Assembly (NCBI RefSeq): GCF_003967355.1
Contig: NZ_BIFH01000031.1
Span: 164,749 to 228,748, forward strand
Reading direction: 5' to 3'
Source: Embleya hyalina
GTDB taxonomy: Bacteria > Actinomycetota > Actinomycetes > Streptomycetales > Streptomycetaceae
Length of the DNA stretch: 64,000 nucleotides
In this document: positions 44,069 to 52,451 of the stretch, piece after piece
How positions within the stretch are numbered: the first letter of the stretch is position 1
Layout: each line of letters starts with the position of its first letter
Program-made: the position numbers and the translations under genes
The notes under the pieces: model-generated
What the model saw: only the letters and a program-made list of their open reading frames with translations
Databases searched by the model: none
What the model was told of the DNA's origin: nothing

Positions 44069-44899
44069 ATGGACCCGCTGCTGGACGCCGCCGTACGCGC
44101 TCTCGGCGTCGCCGACGAACCGCGTCCGTTGACCGCGTACCACGACACCGCCTGGCGGGTCGGCCCCTGGAAGATCAAGACCGCGACCGCGCCGGCCGCC
44201 CGCGCGGCGCTGCTGCACGAGGTCCGCGCCGTGCGACTCCTGCACGCCCAGGGCCTGCACCCGGCCGACGGCAGGTACGGACACGTCGGCGAAGACCTGT
44301 GGACCGCCGTGGAGTTCCTTGCGGGCGTCGACCTGTGGCAATGGTGCGCCCCGGGCCGCACCACCCCGGACCCGGACTTCGCGCCGCGCCTGCTCGATAT
44401 CGCGCACAGGGCGTTCGCCGTGCTGGGGCGTCTGCACGCCGCCGGGTGGCGCCACGGCGACATCCAACCCTGGAACATCCTGATCACTCCGACCGACGAC
44501 GTCGCGTTCATCGACCACGAATACGCCCACCACCGAGATCTGCTGCCGCTCGCGGGCCCGTACCGGGGCGGGATGGACCACGCCACCGTCCCCGACGTCG
44601 CCCGCCGACTCCTGGCCACCACCCCCGACGTCCACATCCACCTCAGCCCCGCCGACGAACACCACGCCCTCGCCGCGGCCCTGCGCTGGGCATGGACCGG
44701 CACCACCCCCGAGACCCCGCGCGACGTCGGCCCCGGCGTCACCCTCGAAGACCTCCTCGAGGACATCGCCATCGGCCGGCACCGCATCCCCCTGACCGAC
44801 GCGCGACCATGGCCCCACGCATCCCTCGAAGCACTCATCGAGGACGCCATGGCGCCCAACCGAGCCACGCGAGCCGGCGCGACCGCCCATCCGGCCTGA
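44069..44899 (+). CDS. Kinase-like phosphotransferase in the graspetide operon
   Basis: 276 residues; the start is two bases after the ligase stop. A complete protein-kinase-like/APH core is visible: K37 in WKIKTAT, E51 in the following helix, the catalytic loop WRHGDIQPWNILIT at about residues 127-140 with D131 and N136, and the metal Asp in VAFIDHEYAHH (D149). It could phosphorylate the peptide, a small molecule or a protein. Kinases are not part of the usual minimal graspetide set of precursor, ligase and methyltransferase. The frame and spacing argue for one operon with the two genes before it. Confidence 0.75.
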   Translation: MDPLLDAAVRALGVADEPRPLTAYHDTAWRVGPWKIKTATAPAARAALLHEVRAVRLLHAQGLHPADGRYGHVGEDLWTAVEFLAGVDLWQWCAPGRTTPDPDFAPRLLDIAHRAFAVLGRLHAAGWRHGDIQPWNILITPTDDVAFIDHEYAHHRDLLPLAGPYRGGMDHATVPDVARRLLATTPDVHIHLSPADEHHALAAALRWAWTGTTPETPRDVGPGVTLEDLLEDIAIGRHRIPLTDARPWPHASLEALIEDAMAPNRATRAGATAHPA

Positions 44900-44975
44900 C
44901 CGCCCGACGTGCTCCGACCCCCTGCGGATGCGATCCGCGCCGAACGACCGCGCTCGCGTCCTCGCCGGTGCAAGG

Positions 44976-45275
44976 ATGCGGACCATGGACGACGATCAGC
45001 GGACCGTACTGCACGAAGAGATCGAGGCGGAACTCTCCTACCTGATGGGGGCGATGCGCGGGATCTCCGACCGCTACCGCGAACTCGGCTCCGGCTCCGG
45101 CACCGGCCGGGGCTTCGGCATCAACGCCGCGTACCGGGAGAACAACCTCAACAGCGGTGCAGCCCTGGCCCGATGGGCGACGGATCTCGCCGCCGAGGCC
45201 GCCGAGATCGCCGACCGCTGCTCGGCGATCGACGCCAAACGGGCCCTGCTGAAAGCGACCGGGGACGCCGGCTGA
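44976..45275 (+). CDS. Small helical hypothetical protein
   Basis: 99 residues from the ATG at 44976 (another ATG at 44985). Two helices (LHEEIEAELSYLMGAMRGIS, NSGAALARWATDLAAEAAEI) flank a glycine-rich loop GSGSGTGRGFGINAAYRENN. It is 76 bases after the kinase-like gene on the same strand and might belong to the operon. Family unknown. Confidence 0.5.
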   Translation: MRTMDDDQRTVLHEEIEAELSYLMGAMRGISDRYRELGSGSGTGRGFGINAAYRENNLNSGAALARWATDLAAEAAEIADRCSAIDAKRALLKATGDAG

Positions 45276-45506
45276 CGAATGAGCCGGCCCGGCGGCGAGC
45301 CGTCTCTCGCAGGTCGCGGATCGGGCGCCGGTGTTGTGCCGACGGTGCCCAGTCCGTGACCCGCCCAGTCGGCCTCGGGGGATGGGCCGATCCGGTGCGG
45401 CCGGCCCGGCGACGGGGAGAGGCCGGGACCACCACACCCGGGCCCGACGACCCACCCGCCCCGGGGTGACGCCCCGGTGACGTCGACGGGCGGCCGGACC
45501 GATGGC

Positions 45507-45951
45507 TCAGTGCGGGCCGGCCAGGCCCAGGAACCCGGTCAGCGTGTCCAGCGCGGTGTTGGCCGCGCCCCGCCGATCGGTCGAGGACATCGCGTCGACC
45601 GTGGTGAACAGGACGTCGTTCGCGCCGTCGAGTCCGGCGCGGGCGGCCCGGCAGAACGCCGGATGGCTCATACCGGGGGCGTTGTCGTCGGTCATCGACG
45701 CCGGCAACCCGCCGAACGCGTCATGCGCGGCGATAACGCCAACTCGATCACCCGCCCCGTGGTCACCGGATCCTCGATCAACAGTGTCACCAACGGGTCC
45801 TGACACGAGACACAGCCGTTCATCGCCGCGCCCACGAGCAAGCCGAGCAGCACGTGATCGACCGGACGGCCGCCGCCGGCATCGTCTCCGGCGGCATGCC
45901 GTAGCCGCCGTGCTTGTGGGTCTCCTGCGACCCGGGCATGTCCTGGCTCAT
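45507..45951 (-). pseudogene. Hypothetical protein with two one-base gaps
   Basis: Read through three frames the protein is MSQDMPGSQETHKHGGYGMP, VDHVLLGLLVGAAMNGCVSC, LLIEDPVTTGRVIELA, VIAAHDAFGGLPASMTDDNA, then MSHPAFCRAARAGLDGANDV and TALDTLTGFLGLAGPH. Each shift fits one missing base. The CVSC pair and His-rich start suggest a metal-binding role, but no family is recognised. Confidence 0.45.
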
Positions 45952-46530
45952 CGGGGTCTCCTGGTGGTGGGACCTCACGCGAGGTCGCGGATATGAAAGC
46001 GGTCCCGGCGGGACGCAGGGAAGGCGCCGGCCGCGTGGTCGGCGCCCTCCCCTCCTCGAGATGCCGGGAGCGGATCCGATCACGTGCCGCGGCCGGATCC
46101 ATCCGTCGCGGGAGCACAAACCCGTACAACCCGCCACGAGGCAAACGCGGGACCCCACCCAGGACACCCCGACACGATCGCGCCGGCCGCGCCCCGGAAC
46201 GGCCGGCGCGCCCGATCAGGTCGCCCGGCCGCTACGCCACCACCAAGGCCATGGTTCCCCACCCGGGCCGATCGACCGAAAGACCGACCCGGCCGCGGGG
46301 TGCCGGGCAGGCCGCGCAGACGGCCACGATGCACGTCTTCCCGGGGCCGGTGGCGACGACGACCCGGGTACACAGGCCGGCCCAGGGCTCGGTCCGCCCC
46401 GCAGATCGGCCACTTCCCGCCCGAGGCGTTGACCGGTCGCCATCGATGCCTCAACCCCCATGCCCGACCTCACGCGAACCTCACTTGGTGGCAAATGCAG
46501 CGCGCCTGAGACGTTGAACCTCAACGGAAC
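45952..46530. other. No intact gene; P-loop-like remnant
   Basis: The minus strand near 46230-46350 reads VATGPGKTCIVAVCAACPAP, a P-loop start without a frame before or after. The rest holds shadow frames. Confidence 0.35.
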
Positions 46531-47802
46531 TCAGATGCCCCTCTTCTCCATGTCTGCCCACCTCCGCTTGATCGGGAGGATCGCATTGGCCGAACCACCG
46601 AAGTCGGCAACAGCTGGCTCCCCGCAGTGGGCCTCACCATTTGGCCCGCGTTCAACCACGCTGTATAGCTCCGCGTGGCGGCCGTCCCGCGTCACCGCGT
46701 AGACAGTAAGACCTTCCGTGCGGTCGAGTCGATCACGAGCCGGGAAAAGGATTGTCTGCAACTGCTTCTCCGTCTCGGTCTGAACGGCCGTCCACACCTC
46801 TCCAATGATCAGTACCCCGTCGGATCGTGTCGACTCCACAAGGTCAGCAATTCTCTCGAAGGTCAGGATCTTGGTCTCTTGGTCATGAAATTCCAGATCC
46901 TGCATGGCTGTCACGATCTCCCCCTTATAGAGGAAGCAGAGTGTCCTGTGATATCCGTCCTTCTCCATGACCTTTCTTGCCGTCGCCATGAAGCCTGGGA
47001 CGTTAGTGACAGGATCAGAGCTCGGGAACTCCAGTTCACCATACCTCTCAACTGCAGCCTCTACGCGCTCCGCATCAATATCGATAGGCTCATAGGAAGG
47101 CTCGATCAGGCTTCCATTCCTAAACGAGAAATGCCCCTGCAGTTCAGCCGAAGCGAAGTGCATGCAAGGACGTCGACCAGGTAGATCGTCGAGGGTTGAG
47201 GTGACGCAATCGACGGACCGGTCTTCGAGGTCGCACCTCTCGACGCCAGCCGCGACATGGACTTTCCGCAGGAGCTGGCTAAGCTGCGAATAAACTTCTG
47301 CGGTGGCATCCAGAAGCTCCCAGGCGGGAAGATCCTTGTCGACCCAGCGTCGCCGGACTGTGATCGTACCGATGGGTGGAGTTCCTTGGTGGAGGAGCTG
47401 ATCAACGATCTCACTAGTTGTTAGTCGAGGCGGGAATTCCGCCGTCATCTCGACCCGCTGAACCCAGTCAAATATCCAGGTGACACGACAGGAGCTGAGA
47501 AGATCCAGATCGGATTCTTTGGTGACCCGGTTTCGAGATTCAACAGACCATCGCATGATCTCGCTTTGCTTCGCCGCCTGCTGAAATTTCGGATACCAAG
47601 TGTCAAATCCGATGAGGTTCGACTTCTGCCTCTGAAGCAGGAACGTGACATTCCTCAAATTTTGCAGCAGTGAGTTCAGGTGAAGCCGAAATGTGTCGGG
47701 GTCAAGATAAGATTCGTGCATCTGGTGCCAATGCGTATGGCAATCCATCAGGCGCCGATGAGAATCAGCGGCCGGGCAGGGTTGGACGGGCTCCGAAGGC
47801 AT
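46531..47802 (-). CDS. Orphan 423-residue protein in a lower-GC island
   Basis: A continuous frame starting MPSEPVQPCPAADSHRRLMD; a later Met (MDCHTHWHQMHES) is an alternative start and no Shine-Dalgarno is clear. Codon use contains many A/T-ending codons, unlike its neighbours. Parts are helical (TFRLHLNSLLQNLRNVTFLL, ELLDATAEVYSQLSQLLRKV), the end is strand-rich (GEVWTAVQTETEKQLQTILF, LTVYAVTRDGRHAELYSVVE). No domain is recognised. The composition suggests recent acquisition from a lower-GC source. Confidence 0.6.
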   Translation of the reverse strand: MPSEPVQPCPAADSHRRLMDCHTHWHQMHESYLDPDTFRLHLNSLLQNLRNVTFLLQRQKSNLIGFDTWYPKFQQAAKQSEIMRWSVESRNRVTKESDLDLLSSCRVTWIFDWVQRVEMTAEFPPRLTTSEIVDQLLHQGTPPIGTITVRRRWVDKDLPAWELLDATAEVYSQLSQLLRKVHVAAGVERCDLEDRSVDCVTSTLDDLPGRRPCMHFASAELQGHFSFRNGSLIEPSYEPIDIDAERVEAAVERYGELEFPSSDPVTNVPGFMATARKVMEKDGYHRTLCFLYKGEIVTAMQDLEFHDQETKILTFERIADLVESTRSDGVLIIGEVWTAVQTETEKQLQTILFPARDRLDRTEGLTVYAVTRDGRHAELYSVVERGPNGEAHCGEPAVADFGGSANAILPIKRRWADMEKRGI

Positions 47803-48339
47803 GAGGGAGATTCTAGACCTGGGGCATGCTCAGCCGCTGGATATTATTCGGAATCTGACGCCGACAGGTGATCAGTATGGAGCGACAGCAGCGAGTGACT
47901 GTTTGCAGTCCCACCCAGAGCCACAGCCACACTCCTCGCGGAGGGCCGCGTTGTCACGATGGAGGGCGCCAATGACGGTGGCGGCAGCGTCGAGCTGGCC
48001 CTGGAGGTTGCTCGGTTCCCGCGATCAGCGGCCCGCTGTGGCCCGGGGGACCTTGGCGTCCTGGAGGCACTTGGCGCCGGCAGGGTCGGCCTGGTCGGAC
48101 GTTCGACCCGAAGCTGCCCGGCTGCTGGTACGTAGACCTGTCCGACGTCGACCTGGAGCCGCGTCTGCCGTCCCCGTTCGCCCCGACCGGCGTTGCCCCG
48201 ACCGGGCCCGGTTGGTACGCCACCCCCACTCGCCTACGCCGCTGAGCCCACTGCCCGGGGAGGCCCACCCCTGGTCCAGGCCCGGTTCCCCCGAAGGAAC
48301 GACGAAACGACGAGTAACGCCGTGTGACCGCGCTGGTCG
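47803..48339. other. No gene recognised
   Basis: Upstream of the lower-GC gene. Only short plus-strand protein-like text (VARFPRSAARCGPGDLGVLE) without a start. Confidence 0.35.
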
Positions 48340-48485
48340 CTACTCGGCCGGCGCGAGCGGGGCCGGCCCGAGCGCGAGGAGTTGCTCGTGCTGGGCCGCG
48401 TTCAGGCCGTCCCACCCGGAACGCCGCCGGGCGACCCACCGCCGGATCGACATCCCGTGGTGGACAGGCATGGCGCAGTGTGGCA
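48340..48485 (-). pseudogene. Helicase-associated domain fragment
   Basis: Reads HHGMSIRRWVARRRSGWDGL then NAAQHEQLLALGPAPLAPAE: the W...R....L...Q...L..LG pattern of the helicase-associated domain. It is only the last repeat and has no helicase. Confidence 0.45.
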
Positions 48486-48627
48486 GCCGCCTCCGACATC
48501 GGCGGTGATCGATGCTTCGCCCCAGCCGACGAGGCGGGTATGTCGTCGCTTGACCGTGATGCGTGCGGGGATCGGGTCGTGCGCGCCGTCTACCGATCCT
48601 CCCCATGCGGCCGGCAGGCTGGATGTC

Positions 48628-48911
48628 ATGGCGGATTCGGATTGGACGCACATGGTGCGGGGGAAGTCATCACGCTGCCCTGGACCGTGGGCGGAATCCG
48701 CGCGGCGCTGCCCGAGGAGCCGCGTGAGGAGTTTGACAAGGTCGTGTACGACACGCCCCTCGAGCACCTGGTGCGGCGCGTGGTCCTGGACTGGGCTCTG
48801 CCGCCCGAGGCCCACGAGGAGGCCGAGGAAGCCCTCGAACGCGTTCGCCGAGGCGACTACACCGGTGTCGTCGACGCCGACGGCAACCCGGTGACCGGCC
48901 CACCCACATAG
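48628..48911 (+). pseudogene. DUF6247-like antitoxin, one-base frameshift
   Basis: The start reads MADSDWTHMVRG; the rest continues in another frame as VITLPWTVGGIRAALPEEPR, EEFDKVVYDTPLEHLVRRVV, HEEAEEALERVRRGDYTGVV. One missing G in the GGGGG run near 48662 explains the break. The GIRAALP..R.EF motif is typical of DUF6247-type partners of RelE-like toxins. The stop is eight bases before the toxin start. A working toxin without antitoxin would be harmful, so this indel deserves checking. Confidence 0.55.
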
Positions 48912-48919
48912 GAGACCAC

Positions 48920-49174
48920 GTGGCCCGCCACCGCGTGCAATTCACCGACAGCGCCGAGGACAACATCGCCAAACTCCCCGCCACACGACAACAACAGATC
49001 AGGCACGCGGCCGATCACGCTCTCGGCTGCGACCCCTACGGCAACGGCTCCTCACCCGTACGCGGCGACCGCGGCCGCCGCGACGTCACCCTTGCCGACG
49101 CCATCCTCACCTACGGGGTCAGCCCGAACGTCGTGGTCGTCACCGTCGTCCAGGTCGTCGCCGCCTTCGGCTGA
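48920..49174 (+). CDS. RelE/ParE-like toxin
   Basis: 84 residues from a GTG with GGAG six bases upstream. The pattern RVQFTDSAEDNIAKLPATRQ, LGCDPYGNGSSPVRGDRGRR, DVTLADAILTYGVSPNVVVV, VVAAFG is a RelE/ParE fold: helical hairpin, then strands with the D.R closing pair. RelE members cleave mRNA in the ribosome; ParE members poison gyrase. The exact target cannot be read from the sequence. Pairs with the gene at 48628. Confidence 0.65.
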   Translation: MARHRVQFTDSAEDNIAKLPATRQQQIRHAADHALGCDPYGNGSSPVRGDRGRRDVTLADAILTYGVSPNVVVVTVVQVVAAFG

Positions 49175-49284
49175 TCCGAACCCGCATCCGGACACCCCCG
49201 CCGCCCCAAGTCCCGGCCCGGACGCGGTCGATGGCGGATCAGCCCTTCGGATCACAGACGGATCCGACACGAGCCACACATTCG

Positions 49285-49545
49285 TCATGTCCAGCGCATG
49301 CCCAACACGTCCAGCTCCGCGATCCGTTGGCCGGACAGCTTCGCCCGCCTGCTCCTGGTCGTGGTCACCCACACGCCCAGCCGGACGTCCTCGGGCCATC
49401 CGTCGAACGCCACCATCGTCTCGACGTGCCCACGCGGCACTTCCAGGTTTCCGACGCGGGCCCGGTAGGCCGCCGCCGCGCTCACCGCGATCGTCCACGC
49501 CTGTTCGCGCGTGCGCTTCGGTTTGGGCCCCTCCGGCATCGGCAC
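49285..49545 (-). CDS. Helicase-associated domain ORF, probable gene fragment
   Basis: 86 residues starting MPMPEGPKPKRTREQAWTIA, then AAAYRARVGNLEVPRGHVET, LGVWVTTTRSRRAKLSGQRI, LDVLGMRWT. One helicase-associated repeat is complete (A..Y....G.L.VP.......LG.W....R.R...L...R...L..LGM.W). Such repeats normally sit in series behind a helicase. It may be the end of a lost gene. Confidence 0.45.
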   Translation of the reverse strand: MPMPEGPKPKRTREQAWTIAVSAAAAYRARVGNLEVPRGHVETMVAFDGWPEDVRLGVWVTTTRSRRAKLSGQRIAELDVLGMRWT

Positions 49546-49740
49546 CGGCGTCGAGTCGGCCGTTGGGAAACCTTTGGACGGGGGCGGGGCTGCCTCGGCG
49601 GGTGGGCCTGGGACGTCCGGTCGGCGGATCCTGGCCGCGGTTGATCCGCGGCCGGGAACGGCGCGCCGTGTCGGGTGGATTCGCTCCCGTGCCGCGCCCT
49701 GCGCGGCCGGTGCCCGCCGCAGCGGGAGTTCCGCGGGTGT

Positions 49741-50067
49741 TCAGGCGAAGCTGTCCCATTCCTCGGCGGGGATGGGGCCCTCCAACGCGTCCGAGCATTG
49801 CGGTGCCCATTCCCGGGCGACGAGGACCGGCCGGGTCAGGACGCGGTCCCCGGCGCGTTGGACGCGCATCACGACGCCGAGTTCGGGCGCGCACGGGTTC
49901 GCCTCCAGGGAGAACGCCGCTTGAAGGCCGTGTGCGGCGAGATGCCCGAACAACGTGTCCTCCAGGAGGGACGGCACCCGGCCCACCAGCGGGATCCCGT
50001 CGAGGTTCACCTGTGGGCCCATCCGCGCGTCGATCGCGATCGCGGCCAGGCCGATCCCCCGGGACAC
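49741..50067 (-). CDS. Hypothetical protein, 108 residues
   Basis: From a GTG: VSRGIGLAAIAIDARMGPQV, LVGRVPSLLEDTLFGHLAAH, ELGVVMRVQRAGDRVLTRPV. Mixed strands and helices with a plausible codon bias; no family or signal. The RBS is not clear. Confidence 0.45.
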   Translation of the reverse strand: MSRGIGLAAIAIDARMGPQVNLDGIPLVGRVPSLLEDTLFGHLAAHGLQAAFSLEANPCAPELGVVMRVQRAGDRVLTRPVLVAREWAPQCSDALEGPIPAEEWDSFA

Positions 50068-50422
50068 GCGGACGCGAGGACACGATGACCGGGACGTGGC
50101 GAAGAACCGGCGGGGAGTTGGAGGGCCTTGTCGAACCCGGGTGCGCCGTTTTCGCCGAGGGGCTTGAACCAGGGTGTGCCGCCGGGTCTCACCGTCGTGA
50201 TGGCGGGGGTGGCTTCCCGATGCCCGTGTGGAACAGGCGGTCCGCGAGTGCGGTTGCGACCTGGTCTCGAGGGGGCCTCGCGCCCGCGAGTTGGTCGAGG
50301 TGGTGATCTCGGCTCGAGCGGCCGCGACGGATGGTTACGAAATCCCGGTGTCGCTGTCGTGAGGACGATCTACCGTGGCATGGCAGCACCTTGTGCCTGC
50401 CGAGTGATCGGAGCCAGCATCC
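50068..50422. other. No gene seen
   Basis: Upstream region of the repeat protein. Short open frames overlap without support; no hairpin stands out. Confidence 0.4.
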
Positions 50423-51898
50423 ATGAGTGGTCGGGGCATTGTGTCGGGCGAGGATGAACCGCCGGAACCCACCGGTCGATCCTCCAAGGCGGTCCGGGAG
50501 GCCCGGCGTGCGGCGGCCCGGGCCTCTGGGGTGAGCGAGGTGACTCGGTCGGCGACTGCGATGTCGGCCCCGTGGGCGGCCTTCGCGGTCAGCGAGGCGG
50601 TGCGGACGGCGAACGCGGGCATCGCGGAGCGCATTCTCGGAGGGACGGCGCCCGCGGACCTGGTCGGGCTGGGAATTCTCGCGAAGTCTCCGGTGGCCGA
50701 GTCCGTCGCGTTGGGTGGCTTGGAGATGATCGCCCGATCAGTGGCGCGTGACTCCCTCGCGTTCGGCGGTCTCTTGGCCGTGAGGGAATCCTCGGACCTC
50801 AAGTCCGTCGCGTTCGGTGGCTTGACGGCCGTGGCGAGGTCGGTGGCCACCGGCTCCACGGCGCTCGGCGGTCTGGGGGCCATCGCGGCAGCCGCCCGGA
50901 CCCAGGCGAACTCGGGGCCCGGTGCCGGGCCACGATCGGTGTTCGACTCGTTGATCGCGAGGAACCTTCGGTACGTGGACCAGGCCGATCTCCCCATCGG
51001 GCGGGCGGACTTGTTCTCGGTGACGGCGCGGATGGTCCAGGACGTCGTGGGCTTCGGGGCGTTGTCGAGTTGGCGGTCCTCACTGGACGCGGACAACAGG
51101 ATTCGCACGGCTTCGGGCCGGCCCGGCTTCGGGCCCGATCTCGGACGTGTCAGCCGGCACCAAGTGGACCTTCTGGACTGGGTCGTCGAGACCGATCCGG
51201 GTCCCCGGCTGCTCGGCGCGACATCGGGGCGGCCGATCCTGACGTGGCAGCGCGTGGTCACCGACGCCCTCGACAGTCCCACCCGACCCGCCTGGGACGC
51301 GATGACGCTCGCGGGCCGCACCAACCTCACCCTGACCGGTACCGACCTGCTGACCGCCGAGGACCTGGACGGCGACCTCGCCGACGAAGCCGCGGAACAC
51401 GTCGAACAGGAAACGCTCCAACCCTGGCAGCAGGCCCGCCTGGACGCGACCGACGAGCTCTACACCGCCCTGGGAGACCTGGACAGGACGGTCCCCGAGC
51501 TCCTGGACGGCGCCTGGCACACCATCCGCAACCAGGGCCCGGCTGCCGCCGTGACCATCGCGAACTGCGTCGTCGAAGCGATGGACCGCTCCCTGCGGGC
51601 CGCCGCCCCCGACGACCAGGTTCACCCATGGCACGCCCGGAACCGGCGACCCTCGGCGGAGATCACGAAAGACGGACGGCCGACCCGCGCACTGCGCGTG
51701 AACTACGTGATGCGCGGCTTCAAGGGCGAGGCGGAACTCGTCCGCGCCCAGATCGACGCCCTCGTGACGATGACGACCAGGATCAGCAACCACGGCCAAA
51801 AACTCAAGCACGCCTCCCAAGGCGACATCACCACCGCCCGCACCCTCGTCTGCACGGTCGAGTCACTGCTCATGTCGCTGTTCCTGGAGCGTCTATGA
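50423..51898 (+). CDS. Repeat protein with C-terminal helical domain resembling pPIWI-associated nuclease domains
   Basis: 491 residues starting MSGRGIVSGEDEPPEPTGRS. Residues 94-161 are four tandem 17-residue repeats (S.A[LF]GGL..IA.S...; see the repeat entry). The middle (RADLFSVTARMVQDVVGFGA, PILTWQRVVTDALDSPTRPA) is helical. The end (LLDGAWHTIRNQGPAAAVTI, DRSLRAAAPDDQVHPWHARN, NYVMRGFKGEAELVRAQIDA, RTLVCTVESLLMSLF) resembles the helical domain predicted to associate with pPIWI and other defence proteins. I see no clear nuclease residues, so a nuclease function is a weak inference. Confidence 0.65.
   Translation: MSGRGIVSGEDEPPEPTGRSSKAVREARRAAARASGVSEVTRSATAMSAPWAAFAVSEAVRTANAGIAERILGGTAPADLVGLGILAKSPVAESVALGGLEMIARSVARDSLAFGGLLAVRESSDLKSVAFGGLTAVARSVATGSTALGGLGAIAAAARTQANSGPGAGPRSVFDSLIARNLRYVDQADLPIGRADLFSVTARMVQDVVGFGALSSWRSSLDADNRIRTASGRPGFGPDLGRVSRHQVDLLDWVVETDPGPRLLGATSGRPILTWQRVVTDALDSPTRPAWDAMTLAGRTNLTLTGTDLLTAEDLDGDLADEAAEHVEQETLQPWQQARLDATDELYTALGDLDRTVPELLDGAWHTIRNQGPAAAVTIANCVVEAMDRSLRAAAPDDQVHPWHARNRRPSAEITKDGRPTRALRVNYVMRGFKGEAELVRAQIDALVTMTTRISNHGQKLKHASQGDITTARTLVCTVESLLMSLFLERL
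50702..50905 (+). repeat. Four in-frame 51-base repeats (17 residues each)
   Basis: Units: SVALGGLEMIARSVARD, SLAFGGLLAVRESSDLK, SVAFGGLTAVARSVATG and STALGGLGAIAAAARTQ. A weaker copy precedes them. The G-G-L and alternating A/L/F positions fit a short amphipathic repeat. Confidence 0.85.
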
Positions 51899-52451
51899 CA
51901 CCGGCCGTCGCTGGAAACGCCGCACGGAGCGGGCGAAGCCGACCGCGTGAGCGACGGCGCGGCCAAGCGCTCCACACGCCGACGAGACCGCGCGGCCCGC
52001 CCGGCCCGGCTCCCGCGCCGGCCCCCGGCCTGCGACCCGGAATGCGCCAACCATCCGGGCGGACGACGACCTCGCCGCCGTCCACTCGGAAGCCGATAGG
52101 CGGTCCGGCCTGTCGATGATCGCGCGGATGAGGGCCTCCAGGCGTGGGGCGACGCGCTCCGCGTTCCGGCCGAACGCCGGACCAGGACGTACGCGGCGAC
52201 CCAGAACATCAGCCCCCGAACTGCCCGTGGCCGGGTTGCTCATGGCGCCGGCTGCCGTCGCGCAGGACCGCCCGCGCGGCCGCGACCAGGTGGGCGCCGG
52301 CGCTTCACTCGCTCCACGCCCCCAGACGACCGCAGAGCACGCCCCAGGACCGTCAGCGCCCGCTTCGGACCGGTTTCCTCGCACCCACACACCCGCCGCT
52401 GAGCCGTACCCGTCCCGGCCGCCTGCGTGCTCCGCCCTCGGGAGCCGGCGG
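51899..52451. other. No gene supported
   Basis: Between convergent genes. A minus-strand piece (AERVAPRLEALIRAIIDRPD) looks like protein but has no frame continuity. Confidence 0.4.

Noticed and set aside
43076..44899. A 607-codon frame covering ligase and kinase
   Set aside because: Its 5' part is a shadow of the ATP-grasp ligase; only the part from 44069 has kinase motifs, so a ligase-kinase fusion is not supported.
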